Source of the DNA: an uncultured Verrucomicrobia subdivision 3 bacterium
GTDB lineage: Bacteria > Verrucomicrobiota > Verrucomicrobiia > Limisphaerales > UBA11358
Direction: 5' to 3'
Assembly: GCA_903944085.1 (NCBI GenBank)
Contig: CAJAQO010000169.1
Coordinates: 1 to 37,873 of the forward strand
DNA length: 37,873 nucleotides
Shown here: piece by piece, positions 16,200-23,670 of the stretch
Layout of the letters: every line of letters starts with the position of its first letter
Position numbering within the stretch: the stretch's first letter is position 1
Translations under genes and position numbers: made by a program
The notes under the pieces: generated by a model
What the model saw: only the letters and a program-made list of their open reading frames with translations
What the model was told of the DNA's origin: nothing
The model's database searches: none

Positions 16200-19061
16200 T
16201 CAGCCCAGTGTTTCCAGCGAGACCTGCGTATGGGCGAGCTTCGCTTTCCAATCGGCCAGCCGTTGTTCGTGCTCGGCGAGCACCGCCGGCGGGACTTTCT
16301 GCGTGAAGTTCGGGTTGGCGAGCTTCTGTTCCACCTTGCTGATCTCGGATTGGATCTTATCCAATTCTTTCGTGAGCCGGGTTTTTTCGGCCGCGACATC
16401 AATCAAGCCTTCGAGCGGCAAAAACAATTCGCCCAGTTTGGATTGCACCGTCGGCGTGCCTTTGGGCGGCGGATAATCGGCGTTCACTTCCAGCGCCTCG
16501 GCGTTGAGCAGCAGCTTGATCACTTCGGCGTCGTGCGGCGTGAGGTGTTGCGCGGGCTTGAAGACGTATTTTACTTTCTTCGCGGCCTGGATGTTGCCGG
16601 CGCGGCGCAGATCGCGGCCGTTGCGGACGAGTTCGTATTTCGTGTCCGTCATTTCGAGATAACAATCGTCGAGACCGTAGTGGCCTTTGAAATCGTCGTC
16701 GAACGGCAGCGGCCATGGGGCATTCATGATGGTCTTGCCGCCCTGATTGTCCGGCATGTCGGTGGCATAACCCATGCCGTGCCAGAGTTCCTCCGTGATG
16801 AACGGCAGGAACGGATGGAACAAACGGATTGTGTGTGAGAGCACAAAATCAATCACCGCGAGCGTGTTGGCCTTCTGCTTCGTGTCGGTGCCGAAGAACA
16901 CGGCTTTGCACGCCTCCACATACCAGTCGCAATATTCGCTCCAGAAAAATTTGTAGAGCGCGGCGGTGGCTTCGCTGAATTTGTATTCGTTCAGCGCAAT
17001 GCTGACTTCGCGGATCGCGGCGTCGAGCTTGAGCAAAATCCATTTGTCGTCCGGCGTGAGCAACGTGCGTTCAATCTCGCCCTGAATTTCAAACTGCTCG
17101 GACGGGGCGTCCTCGCTCGCAGGCGAGGCGCCTGCGCTCCCCTGCATCTGGCGGAAGCGGCAGGCGTTCCAAAGCTTGTTGCAGAAGTTGCGGCCGAGCT
17201 CCACATCCTTCTCGTCGAAGAGCACGTCCTGACCAAGCGGCGCGCTGCGCATGGTGCCGAAGCGGAGGGCGTCCGCGCCGTATTGGGCGATGAGCACGAG
17301 CGGGTCGGGCGAATTGCCGAGCGTCTTGGACATCTTGCGGCCCTGCTTGTCGCGGATGATGCCGGTGAAATAAACATTCTGGAACGGCAAATCTCCCATG
17401 AACTCGTAGCCGGCCATAATCATGCGCGCGACCCAGAAGAAAATGATGTCAGGCCCGGTGACGAGGTCGGTGGTCGGATAAAATTTCTTCAACGTGTCGG
17501 TCGGCTCCGGCCAACCCATCGTGGCGAACGGCCAGAGCCACGAGCTGAACCAAGTGTCGAGGACGTCTGAATCTTGCGTCCAGCCTTCGCCAGACGGAGC
17601 TTCGAGGCCGCAGTGGACTTCGCCGTTCCGATACCACACCGGAATCCGATGACCCCACCAAAGCTGGCGACTGATGCACCAGTCCTGAATGTTCGTCAGC
17701 CAGTGGTCGTAAACCTTCGCCCACCGCTGCGGATGGAACCGCATCTTCCCGGGGAGCGCGCCCGCCCCGGGCGCAGCGGCGGACGCCCCGTCCGCCGCAG
17801 TGAGGCGAGCGGATTGTCCGTGAGCGTCAAAACTTGTTGCGCGTCCTGAGTCGCCAGCGGGGGCGCTGGCTCCTACGCCCGGGGCGGGCGTGCTCCCAAA
17901 TCCATCCTGCTCCACGCAGGCCTTGGATTCCGGGACGGCGGGATACTTCAAAAACCATTGCTCGCTCAAACGCGGTTCAATCGGCACATCCGCGCGCTGG
18001 CTGAAACCGACGTTGTTCTCGTAAGGCTTTTCTTCGACCATCACGCCCTGTTCCGTGAGCAGTTCCACAGCGACCTTGCGGGCTTTGAACCGATCCAGCC
18101 CCGCCAGCGGGCCGCCAGCCAGGACGTTCATCGAGCCGTCGGCATTGATAACCTCAATGAGCGGCAGCTTGTGACGCGTGCCGATGTCGAAGTCCGCCTT
18201 GTCGTGCGCGGGCGTGACCTTGAGCACGCCGGTGCCGAATTCAAAATCCACATGCTCGTCGCCGATGATCGGGATGAGCTTCTGCTCGCGCGGCAATTCG
18301 GCGGGCAGCGGACGCACGATGTGCTGGCCGATGAGATGCGCGTAGCGCGGGTCTTTCGGATTCACGGCCACGGCGGTGTCGCCGGGAATCGTCTCCGGCC
18401 GCGTGGTGGCGATGGTGAGCCAGGTGTCCGGCGCTTCCGCGACCTGCACCTTGAAGTGATACATGAAACCTTTCTGCGGTTTCATTTCCACTTCCTCGTC
18501 CGACAATGCGGTCTGCGACACGGGGCACCAATTCACCATCCGTTTGCCGCGATAGATGAGACCTTTCTTGTAAAGCTCGACGAATACCTTCTGCACGCAG
18601 CGGGAATACTCCGGGTCCATCGTGAACCGTTCGCGCGTCCAATCGCACGAGCAACCGAGCTTCTTAAGCTGGTTGATGATGATGTCGCCGTGCTTTTCCT
18701 TCCACGCCCAGACGCGCTTGAGAAATTCTTCGCGGCCGAGATCGTGGCGGGATTTCTTTTCCTCCTTCTTGAGCTGCTTTTCCACCATCACCTGCGTGGC
18801 GATGCCGGCGTGGTCGGTGCCGGGCAGCCAGAGAACTTCCTTGCCATCCATGCGCGCCTTGCGGCTGAGGATGTCCTGGATGGTGTTGTTGAGGACGTGC
18901 CCCATGTGGAGCATCCCGGTGACGTTCGGCGGCGGGATGACGATGGAATACGCGGGCTTGGCGGACTGCGGATCGGCGGTGAAGCAACCCTGCTTCAGCC
19001 AGAAGTCATACCATTTGTCCTCGACGGACTGCGGCTCGTAGGCTTTGGGAATTTCAGACAT
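16200..19061 (-). CDS. valS: Valyl-tRNA synthetase
   Basis: Charges tRNA-Val with valine. The 953-residue protein shows the HIGH-type motif MLHMGHVLNNTIQDIL, LPGTDHAGIATQ, the editing domain with TTRPETIPGDTAVAVNP, WCISRQLWWGHRIPVWY, the KMSKS motif GRKMSKTLGNSPDPL, the anticodon-binding domain and the C-terminal coiled coil (TRLTKELDKIQSEISKVEQKL). Two insertions are repeat-derived: a 146-base element with terminal inverted repeats (17752-17897) before the WISRQ region, and a short GC hairpin (about 17111-17142) after the KMSKS region. Catalytic motifs flank them intact. Confidence 0.97.
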   Translation of the reverse strand: MSEIPKAYEPQSVEDKWYDFWLKQGCFTADPQSAKPAYSIVIPPPNVTGMLHMGHVLNNTIQDILSRKARMDGKEVLWLPGTDHAGIATQVMVEKQLKKEEKKSRHDLGREEFLKRVWAWKEKHGDIIINQLKKLGCSCDWTRERFTMDPEYSRCVQKVFVELYKKGLIYRGKRMVNWCPVSQTALSDEEVEMKPQKGFMYHFKVQVAEAPDTWLTIATTRPETIPGDTAVAVNPKDPRYAHLIGQHIVRPLPAELPREQKLIPIIGDEHVDFEFGTGVLKVTPAHDKADFDIGTRHKLPLIEVINADGSMNVLAGGPLAGLDRFKARKVAVELLTEQGVMVEEKPYENNVGFSQRADVPIEPRLSEQWFLKYPAVPESKACVEQDGFGSTPAPGVGASAPAGDSGRATSFDAHGQSARLTAADGASAAAPGAGALPGKMRFHPQRWAKVYDHWLTNIQDWCISRQLWWGHRIPVWYRNGEVHCGLEAPSGEGWTQDSDVLDTWFSSWLWPFATMGWPEPTDTLKKFYPTTDLVTGPDIIFFWVARMIMAGYEFMGDLPFQNVYFTGIIRDKQGRKMSKTLGNSPDPLVLIAQYGADALRFGTMRSAPLGQDVLFDEKDVELGRNFCNKLWNACRFRQMQGSAGASPASEDAPSEQFEIQGEIERTLLTPDDKWILLKLDAAIREVSIALNEYKFSEATAALYKFFWSEYCDWYVEACKAVFFGTDTKQKANTLAVIDFVLSHTIRLFHPFLPFITEELWHGMGYATDMPDNQGGKTIMNAPWPLPFDDDFKGHYGLDDCYLEMTDTKYELVRNGRDLRRAGNIQAAKKVKYVFKPAQHLTPHDAEVIKLLLNAEALEVNADYPPPKGTPTVQSKLGELFLPLEGLIDVAAEKTRLTKELDKIQSEISKVEQKLANPNFTQKVPPAVLAEHEQRLADWKAKLAHTQVSLETLG
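17111..17142. repeat. Short GC hairpin element inside valS
   Basis: Arms CGCAGGCG and CGCCTGCG (17118-17125 and 17129-17136) with loop AGG, flanked by GCTC/GAGC-like words. It is translated as GSAGASPASED, inserted between QMQ and the Glu-rich linker where ValRS has no conserved sequence. Confidence 0.75.
17752..17897. mobile_element. 146-bp MITE-like element with 22-bp terminal inverted repeats, inside valS
   Basis: Terminal arms 17752-17773 and 17876-17897 match in 21 of 22 positions as inverted repeats. Inside are two further perfect hairpins: 10-bp arms GCGGCGGACG (17776-17785 and 17789-17798, loop CCC) and 7-bp arms GCCAGCG/CGCTGGC (17853-17859 and 17864-17870, loop GGGG). The whole element is read in frame as an Ala/Gly/Pro-rich insertion. 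No transposase is encoded and no clear target duplication was recognised. Confidence 0.8.
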
Positions 19062-19077
19062 TTTAGGAAAAGGTTTT

Positions 19078-19160
19078 CAGCCACAGATTTTCACAGATGA
19101 AACACAGATGAAAAACTGCCTTTTCAAAATCTGTGTTTCATCTGTGTCCATCTGTGGCTA
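19078..19160. repeat. CACAGATGAAA-family inverted repeat between cimA and valS
   Basis: Both arms are built from the 11-nt period CACAGATGAAA/CATCTGTG words (left 19078-19113, right about 19126-19160). It fills the gap between cimA's stop and valS's start. The same family occurs at 33187-33333 and 33751-33908. Confidence 0.88.
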
Positions 19161-19166
19161 CATAAA

Positions 19167-20729
19167 TTATTTCTTCAACAGCGCGTATTCCATCGAGTCC
19201 ACCAGCGCCTGTAGGCTGGCTTCGATGATGTTCTCGCTCACGCCGACGGTGCCCCATTCGCGCTTGCCGTCGGTGGACGTGATGAGCACGCGCGTTTTGG
19301 CGGCAGTGCCAGTGGTGCCGTTGATGATGCGGACTTTGTAATCGGTGAGTTCCACCGTCTTGAGCGACGGGAAAAATTTCACCAGCGCGCGGCGCAGGCC
19401 GGCGTCGAGCGCGTTCACCGGACCGTCGCCTTCGGCAACCGTGTGTGACACCTCGTCGCCGACGCGAACTTTCACCGTGGCTTCGCAGATGGATTCCTTC
19501 TGGTCGCGGCGCATGGAAACGTGATACGTCTCGACGCGGAAATGCGGCGCGAATTTTTTGTCCAAAGCGGCGCGGATGAGCAGCGACATCGAGCCGTCGG
19601 CGGCTTCGTATTCGTAACCGCCGTTTTCCAGTTCCTTGACCCGCGCGGTGATGGTTTTCAATTCTGTCGAATCGGCCTTGAATTTGAACCCGAGTTCCGC
19701 CGCCTTCATCAAAATGTTCGTGCGGCCGGACATGTCGCTGACCAACACGCGGCGCGAATTGCCGACGGCTTCCGGCGAAATGTGCTCGTAGCTGCGCGAC
19801 ACGCGGTCAATCGCGTGGACATGCATCCCGCCCTTGTGCGCAAACGCCGTCGCGCCGACCCACGGCTGGCGCGGGTTGTGGCGCAGATTGGCGATCTCGT
19901 CCACGAACTCGGAAAGCTCCTTCAGCTTCGGCAATGATTTTTCCGGCACGCAAATTTTTTTCAATTTGAAATGCAGCAGCGGGATGACGCTGATCAAATT
20001 GCAGTTGCCCGTGCGTTCGCCGTAGCCGTTGACCGTGCCTTGCACCTGCGTCGCGCCGGCGGCTATGCCGGCGAGCGCGTTCGCCACGCCCAAACCGGCG
20101 TCGTCGTGCGTGTGGATTCCGATGGCGCAATTCAGTTTTCCCTTCGCGTGCGCCGTGATGCGCGCGATTTCTTCCGGCAAACAACCGCCATTGGTGTCGC
20201 ACAAAATCACGCCGTCCGCGCCGGCTTTTTCCGCCGCCTGCCAGGTGGCCAGCGCGTAATCCGGCTCGTCTTTGAAACCGTCGAAGGAATGTTCAGCGTC
20301 GTAAAAAACAATTTTGCCGTGGTCCTTCAGAAATTTCACCGTGTCGCCGATCATCGCCAGATTTTCGTCCGGCGTGACGCGTAAAACTTCCTTCACATGC
20401 AACAGCCAGGTTTTGCCGACGATGGTGACGACGGGCGTTTCCGCTTCCAGAATCTGCCGCATCAAATCGTCGCTTTCCACGGCGACGCCCTTGCGGCGGG
20501 TCATGCTGAACGAGGCGATTTTGGCGCTGCGCCATTTGCGCCGGGCGGCCTGCTTGAAAAATTCCAGGTCCTTGGGATTGCTGCCCGGCCAGCCGCCTTC
20601 AATGTAGTGAACCCCAAACGAATCGAGCTTCTCGGCGATGCGGATTTTATCCGCGACCGAGAAATTGATGCCTTCGCCCTGCGCGCCGTCGCGCAGGGTC
20701 GTGTCATAGATTTCAACCTGGGGTTTCAT
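19167..20729 (-). CDS. cimA: (R)-citramalate synthase
   Basis: Condenses pyruvate and acetyl-CoA to citramalate, the threonine-independent entry to isoleucine synthesis. The 520-residue protein begins with the DRE-TIM barrel (VEIYDTTLRDGAQGEGINFS), carries GGWPGSNPKD, the metal-binding HTHDDAGLGVANALAG with the GYGERTGNCNL loop, then the flexible KGGMHVHAI region and a C-terminal regulatory (LeuA allosteric) domain from about 390. Length and the GWPGSNPKD motif fit CimA rather than 2-isopropylmalate synthase; the distinction rests on recall of family motifs. It lies behind valS across the repeat element. Confidence 0.9.
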   Translation of the reverse strand: MKPQVEIYDTTLRDGAQGEGINFSVADKIRIAEKLDSFGVHYIEGGWPGSNPKDLEFFKQAARRKWRSAKIASFSMTRRKGVAVESDDLMRQILEAETPVVTIVGKTWLLHVKEVLRVTPDENLAMIGDTVKFLKDHGKIVFYDAEHSFDGFKDEPDYALATWQAAEKAGADGVILCDTNGGCLPEEIARITAHAKGKLNCAIGIHTHDDAGLGVANALAGIAAGATQVQGTVNGYGERTGNCNLISVIPLLHFKLKKICVPEKSLPKLKELSEFVDEIANLRHNPRQPWVGATAFAHKGGMHVHAIDRVSRSYEHISPEAVGNSRRVLVSDMSGRTNILMKAAELGFKFKADSTELKTITARVKELENGGYEYEAADGSMSLLIRAALDKKFAPHFRVETYHVSMRRDQKESICEATVKVRVGDEVSHTVAEGDGPVNALDAGLRRALVKFFPSLKTVELTDYKVRIINGTTGTAAKTRVLITSTDGKREWGTVGVSENIIEASLQALVDSMEYALLKK

Positions 20730-20839
20730 AAAGGCCCGTAAATACGGATGGACATTATTCCCGATTTCAACAGGAGTGGCAAATCGGAAAAAGCCGACGC
20801 CGATGTTGCGCTTTGGCCGAGCCGGGTTAAATTCCCCGC

Positions 20840-21019
20840 GTGGAAGAATTCACCGACATCCAATGTCCATTCTGCGGCCAGACTTTTGAAGTGGTCATTG
20901 ATACGAGCCTCGCCCGGCAGCGGTTCACGACGGATTGCGAAATCTGCTGCCGGCCGTTCGAGATCGCCGCCGAATGCGCCGCCGGTGAAATCCTGAGCCT
21001 CGAAACCACCGCCGGTTGA
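20840..21019 (+). CDS. CPXCG-motif cysteine-rich zinc protein
   Basis: A 59-residue protein with a GTG start: VEEFTDIQCPFCGQTFEVVI and later DCEICCRPFEIAAE. The pattern CPxCG...CxxCCRP matches the small Cys-rich CPXCG family, which is presumed to bind zinc and is of unknown role. An in-frame TAA at 20828-20830 leaves GTG 20840 as the only usual start. It is easily missed because it is short and lacks ATG. Confidence 0.82.
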   Translation: MEEFTDIQCPFCGQTFEVVIDTSLARQRFTTDCEICCRPFEIAAECAAGEILSLETTAG

Positions 21020-21136
21020 GCAACCGGGCCGACCGCCGACCGGCAATGGCAGTGTTTGCTTCTCGCCAGTAAATTCGCCAGTTAAACAAAGTTATATTGA
21101 ATACTCCGCCCTAGCCGGGTATTGTTTGAAGGACAG

Positions 21137-21151
21137 GCTTGATGATCAAGC
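21137..21151. promoter_or_regulatory. Palindrome GCTTGAT-G-ATCAAGC in the leader of the SUMF1-domain gene
   Basis: A perfect 7-bp inverted repeat around a single central base, 18 bases before the predicted GTG start and adjacent to its Shine-Dalgarno. It could be an operator or a leader hairpin. Confidence 0.4.
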
Positions 21152-21168
21152 TTGAAGGAAAGGCTTGA

Positions 21169-22266
21169 GTGAAAAACAAAGTGAGTATGAAAATCGTCCC
21201 CAAAGTAATTGTTTTGTTGACGGCCTGGAACTGCCTGACCCAAACCCGGCCCGCTTGGGCGCAGACGCCCGCCACCCTGAAACTCCAACTGACCAATGGG
21301 CTGGCTCTCTTGATCATCAGCGACCAGGCCAGCAATGCCTGCACCGTCCAGTTCGCCACCAACCTCACCCAGTTAAATCCGTGGCGTTTTTTGAAGAGTT
21401 TTCAGCCAACCAATTCTCCGGCGGTTTTTGGCGACACCAATCCGCCCCTTGCCGGCGACCGCTTTTACCGGGTGTTCACCCAGCAGTTGCCGACCAATGT
21501 CGTGCCCGTTACCAACATGGTCTGGATTTCGCCCGGCACCTTCACCATGGGCAGTCCCGTCAGCGAAGCGTTACGCGGTGCCGACGAAACGCAGCATGTC
21601 GTCACTTTGAGCCGGGGCTTCTATCTGGGCAAATTTCCGGTCACCCAAGGCGGTTACCTATCAATTATTTCGACTAATCCAAGTTTTTATTCCACCAATC
21701 ACGGCTATGGCCAGAACTTGAGTCTGCCGGTCGAGCAAGTCAGTTGGCTCGACGCAACGAATTACTGCGCGTTGCTGACGCAACAGGAACAAGTGGCCGG
21801 AAGACTGCCCGCCGGCTGGAGCTACCGCCTGCCGACGGAATCGGAATGGGAATATGCCTGCCGCGCCGGAACGGTTACGGCATTCTATTTCGGCACCGCT
21901 TTGCGCTCTAGCATGGCAAATTTTGACGGTCAAAAGGAATACGATGCCAGCCTGGGTTCGATAAATAATCCTTCCGGAATTTTTCTGGATAAAACCACAG
22001 TGGTTGGCAGCTACGAGCCCAATGCTTGGGGTTTGTTCGATATGTGCGGGAATGTTTTTGAATGGTGCCAAGACTGGTATGACACTTATCCGGTCGGCCC
22101 GGTCACTGATCCGCAGGGAGCCGCCACCGGCTCGTCGCGCACGATTCGCAATGGCAACTATTTTCTGTATGCGCAATACTGTCGTTCCGCCCAACGGGAC
22201 GAATCTGCCGCAACCAATTTCTACGGCAATTTGGGTTTTCGAATTGCCTTGGCACCCAGTCCGTAA
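21169..22266 (+). CDS. Secreted SUMF1/FGE-like domain protein
   Basis: A 365-residue exported protein. The GTG start at 21169 is chosen because AAGGA lies nine bases upstream; an ATG at 21187 has no such site. A signal peptide ends near AWAQ. Residues about 35-115 form a short beta-rich module (LTNGLALLIISDQASNACTVQFATNL) of a kind I associate with Pedosphaera-type secreted proteins. Residues about 117-363 form a formylglycine-generating-enzyme-like fold (WISPGTFTMGSP, YRLPTESEWEYACRAGT, NAWGLFDMCGNVFEWCQDWY, NLGFRIAL). The first catalytic Cys of true FGEs is replaced in NGNYFLYAQYCRSA, so sulfatase activation is doubtful. More likely a binding or other SUMF1-fold function. Confidence 0.85.
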   Translation: MKNKVSMKIVPKVIVLLTAWNCLTQTRPAWAQTPATLKLQLTNGLALLIISDQASNACTVQFATNLTQLNPWRFLKSFQPTNSPAVFGDTNPPLAGDRFYRVFTQQLPTNVVPVTNMVWISPGTFTMGSPVSEALRGADETQHVVTLSRGFYLGKFPVTQGGYLSIISTNPSFYSTNHGYGQNLSLPVEQVSWLDATNYCALLTQQEQVAGRLPAGWSYRLPTESEWEYACRAGTVTAFYFGTALRSSMANFDGQKEYDASLGSINNPSGIFLDKTTVVGSYEPNAWGLFDMCGNVFEWCQDWYDTYPVGPVTDPQGAATGSSRTIRNGNYFLYAQYCRSAQRDESAATNFYGNLGFRIALAPSP

Positions 22267-22422
22267 GCTTCAAGTTCCAAACCTAGGTTGACGTGCATAG
22301 CACGGCGCTTTTTCGGAGTTAAAAACGGGATGCGCTGTTGCCCTCATCCGCGCGAAAACTTCAGCTTTCAGGTTGCTTCAGACATTGGAATTCGTCGAAT
22401 AAAACAAGTTTGGGCCAAAAAC

Positions 22423-22437
22423 GTCGGCGGAATTTAC
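22423..22437 (+). promoter_or_regulatory. GTCGG-N5-TTTAC site 1a
   Basis: GTCGG-CGGAA-TTTAC, 228 bases upstream of the first sigma-54 promoter. It pairs with site 1b 106 bases further on. Candidate enhancer-binding-protein site. Confidence 0.6.
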
Positions 22438-22528
22438 ACTTTTTAAGATTAATAGTCATACTTTGTTAATTATAAGACACTTGCGATTGTTTTTAGGATT
22501 CAATTTCCGTTGATTCGCCATTTAAGCG

Positions 22529-22543
22529 GTCGGATTGCTTTAC
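22529..22543 (+). promoter_or_regulatory. GTCGG-N5-TTTAC site 1b
   Basis: GTCGG-ATTGC-TTTAC, 122 bases upstream of the first sigma-54 promoter. It is nearly identical to site 2b before the second gene (GTCGG-ATCGC-TTTAC), with neighbouring bases also conserved. Confidence 0.65.
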
Positions 22544-22610
22544 GGTTTGTGGTTTTTGTGATTCCATAGATGAAATTATTTGTTTTTTATTTGTTGTTTA
22601 ACATGCTTAA

Positions 22611-22626
22611 TTGTAATATATTACAA
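22611..22626. promoter_or_regulatory. 16-bp perfect palindrome TTGTAATATATTACAA
   Basis: A fully symmetric 16-mer 25 bases before the sigma-54 -24 element of the first VPDSG-CTERM gene. It is absent from the second gene's control region. Candidate operator for a dimeric regulator. Confidence 0.45.
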
Positions 22627-22650
22627 CAATAACAAACGATTGTATTTTTG

Positions 22651-22668
22651 TTGGCATTGTCCCTGCTT
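22651..22668 (+). promoter_or_regulatory. Sigma-54 promoter of the first VPDSG-CTERM gene
   Basis: TTGGCATTGTCCCTGCTT has the -24 GG and -12 GC dinucleotides separated by exactly ten bases, as RpoN promoters require. It lies 63 bases before the start codon. Confidence 0.78.
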
Positions 22669-22731
22669 TCAACCATGAAAGTTGGCACAAACAGGCCGAA
22701 ACACTAAACAAACATTCAAAGAAAACAAAAA

Positions 22732-23295
22732 ATGAAAACAAAATGGATTAAAATGGCGGGTGCGGTCGCAGCGGTTGTCGCTGTTACGATGAGCGTGCAG
22801 GCGGTTCCGATCAATGGCAGCATTGGCTTCACCGGCACCTACACCCAGAATGGCGGCACATACGGCAATTTGACCACGGCAACGTCGTTCAGCGTGAACA
22901 CGGTTAGCGTGGCGACCACCACGGGTGTTTTTGTTGGCGCGGGTTCGCCCACCTTCGCCTCGCCGATTGCAGTCAATCCGGCTAACAACTTGCTCCCCAA
23001 TGTTCAATTGTGGTCGGTGTTGGTCGGTTCCACCACATATCGCCTGTTCGTGAGCACGGAATCTGAATCGCTTGATTCAGCGACCCAAGTCAACCTCATT
23101 GGCACGGGAACGATTACCGATGGCAATTCTGCTGACGACACCTTTGGTGTGTGGCAGTTGGGTTTCGGTGTGGCTGGCAGCGCCTTTACTTGGCAGAGCA
23201 CCAGCGCCTCGGTTCCGGATGGTGGCGCGACGGTCATGTTGCTCGGCATTGCCCTCTCCGGCGTGGCTCTGTTGAAAAAGAAACTGACGGCCTAA
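22732..23295 (+). CDS. VPDSG-CTERM sorted surface protein, copy 1
   Basis: A 187-residue exported protein with no catalytic motif. It starts MKTKWIKMAGAVAAVVAVTM with cleavage likely after VQA, has a Thr/Ser/Asn-rich beta-type middle (SIGFTGTYTQNGGTYGNLTT), and ends with a sorting tail: the motif VPDGGAT, a hydrophobic segment (MLLGIALSGVALL) and a KKK basic end. This is the VPDSG-CTERM class of the PEP-CTERM/exosortase system, which anchors or exports proteins linked to exopolysaccharide. It has a sigma-54 promoter, a strong terminator and a close paralogue immediately downstream. Confidence 0.9.
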   Translation: MKTKWIKMAGAVAAVVAVTMSVQAVPINGSIGFTGTYTQNGGTYGNLTTATSFSVNTVSVATTTGVFVGAGSPTFASPIAVNPANNLLPNVQLWSVLVGSTTYRLFVSTESESLDSATQVNLIGTGTITDGNSADDTFGVWQLGFGVAGSAFTWQSTSASVPDGGATVMLLGIALSGVALLKKKLTA

Positions 23296-23317
23296 TCGCT
23301 AGCTAAAATAATTCAAA

Positions 23318-23351
23318 CAAGGGCAGGGAGCAATCCCTGCCCTTGTTTTTT
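23318..23351 (+). terminator. Rho-independent terminator of VPDSG-CTERM copy 1
   Basis: Perfect 12-bp stem CAAGGGCAGGGA/TCCCTGCCCTTG with loop GCAA and six T. It shows each of the two genes is its own transcription unit. Confidence 0.95.
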
Positions 23352-23382
23352 GCTGTTCAAGCGCCGTTTACCGCGCAAAAGC

Positions 23383-23397
23383 GTCGGTAAACTTTAC
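23383..23397 (+). promoter_or_regulatory. GTCGG-N5-TTTAC site 2a
   Basis: GTCGG-TAAAC-TTTAC, 218 bases upstream of the second sigma-54 promoter. Its left part also belongs to an 8-bp inverted repeat GTTTACCG (23366-23373) and CGGTAAAC (23385-23392). Confidence 0.6.
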
Positions 23398-23486
23398 ATT
23401 TTAAGCAAATTCAAGCTCAACCGATTGGTCATGATGCGCTTGCAAAAGAAGGCAGAGGTCAAATTGAGCAAATACCGGGCTAAAAA

Positions 23487-23501
23487 GTCGGATCGCTTTA
23501 C
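23487..23501 (+). promoter_or_regulatory. GTCGG-N5-TTTAC site 2b
   Basis: GTCGG-ATCGC-TTTAC, 114 bases upstream of the second sigma-54 promoter. It differs from site 1b by one base in the spacer. Confidence 0.65.
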
Positions 23502-23600
23502 GCTTCTTCATTATTCCGGTAACCGGGTTATTTTTTGCAACATTTTGATTTTGAAATCCTTGGCTCCATTATTTGCCGACTGAAATTTGTTGCCATTTCA

Positions 23601-23617
23601 TTGGCATTTCCCATGCT
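23601..23617 (+). promoter_or_regulatory. Sigma-54 promoter of the second VPDSG-CTERM gene
   Basis: TTGGCATTTCCCATGCT has GG and GC exactly ten bases apart and shares TTGGCATT with the first promoter. It lies 53 bases before the start codon. Confidence 0.78.
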
Positions 23618-23670
23618 GAAAATAGGGGAACGTAGCGCAAAGTTGGTCCAAACCAAGTGAAAGGATTCAA

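Larger units (their letters stand above)
22267..22731. other. AT-rich 465-base control region of the first VPDSG-CTERM gene
   Basis: No gene. It is much richer in A and T than its surroundings from about 22440 on. It holds two GTCGG-N5-TTTAC sites, a 16-bp perfect palindrome, a sigma-54 promoter and a leader (around 22679-22695, AAAGTTGGCACAAAC) that resembles the leader of the second VPDSG-CTERM gene. Confidence 0.8.
23352..23670. other. Control region of the second VPDSG-CTERM gene
   Basis: About 319 gene-free bases (375 counting the terminator of copy 1). It repeats the layout of the first control region: two GTCGG-N5-TTTAC sites 104 bases apart, a sigma-54 promoter, and a leader containing AAAGTTGGTCCAAAC similar to the first gene's. 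The 16-bp palindrome is not present. Confidence 0.8.

Noticed and set aside
15847-16251. Minus-strand open frame with 14-residue periodicity over the 42-nt array
   Set aside because: The period is fully explained by the DNA repeat; it overlaps the valS 3' end and the ArsR start region and lacks any other coding signal.
17752-17897. valS disrupted by a mobile element (pseudogene)
   Set aside because: The reading frame continues through the element and every catalytic and tRNA-binding motif on both sides is intact.
21169-22266. True formylglycine-generating enzyme for sulfatases
   Set aside because: One catalytic cysteine position is not conserved and no sulfatase lies nearby.
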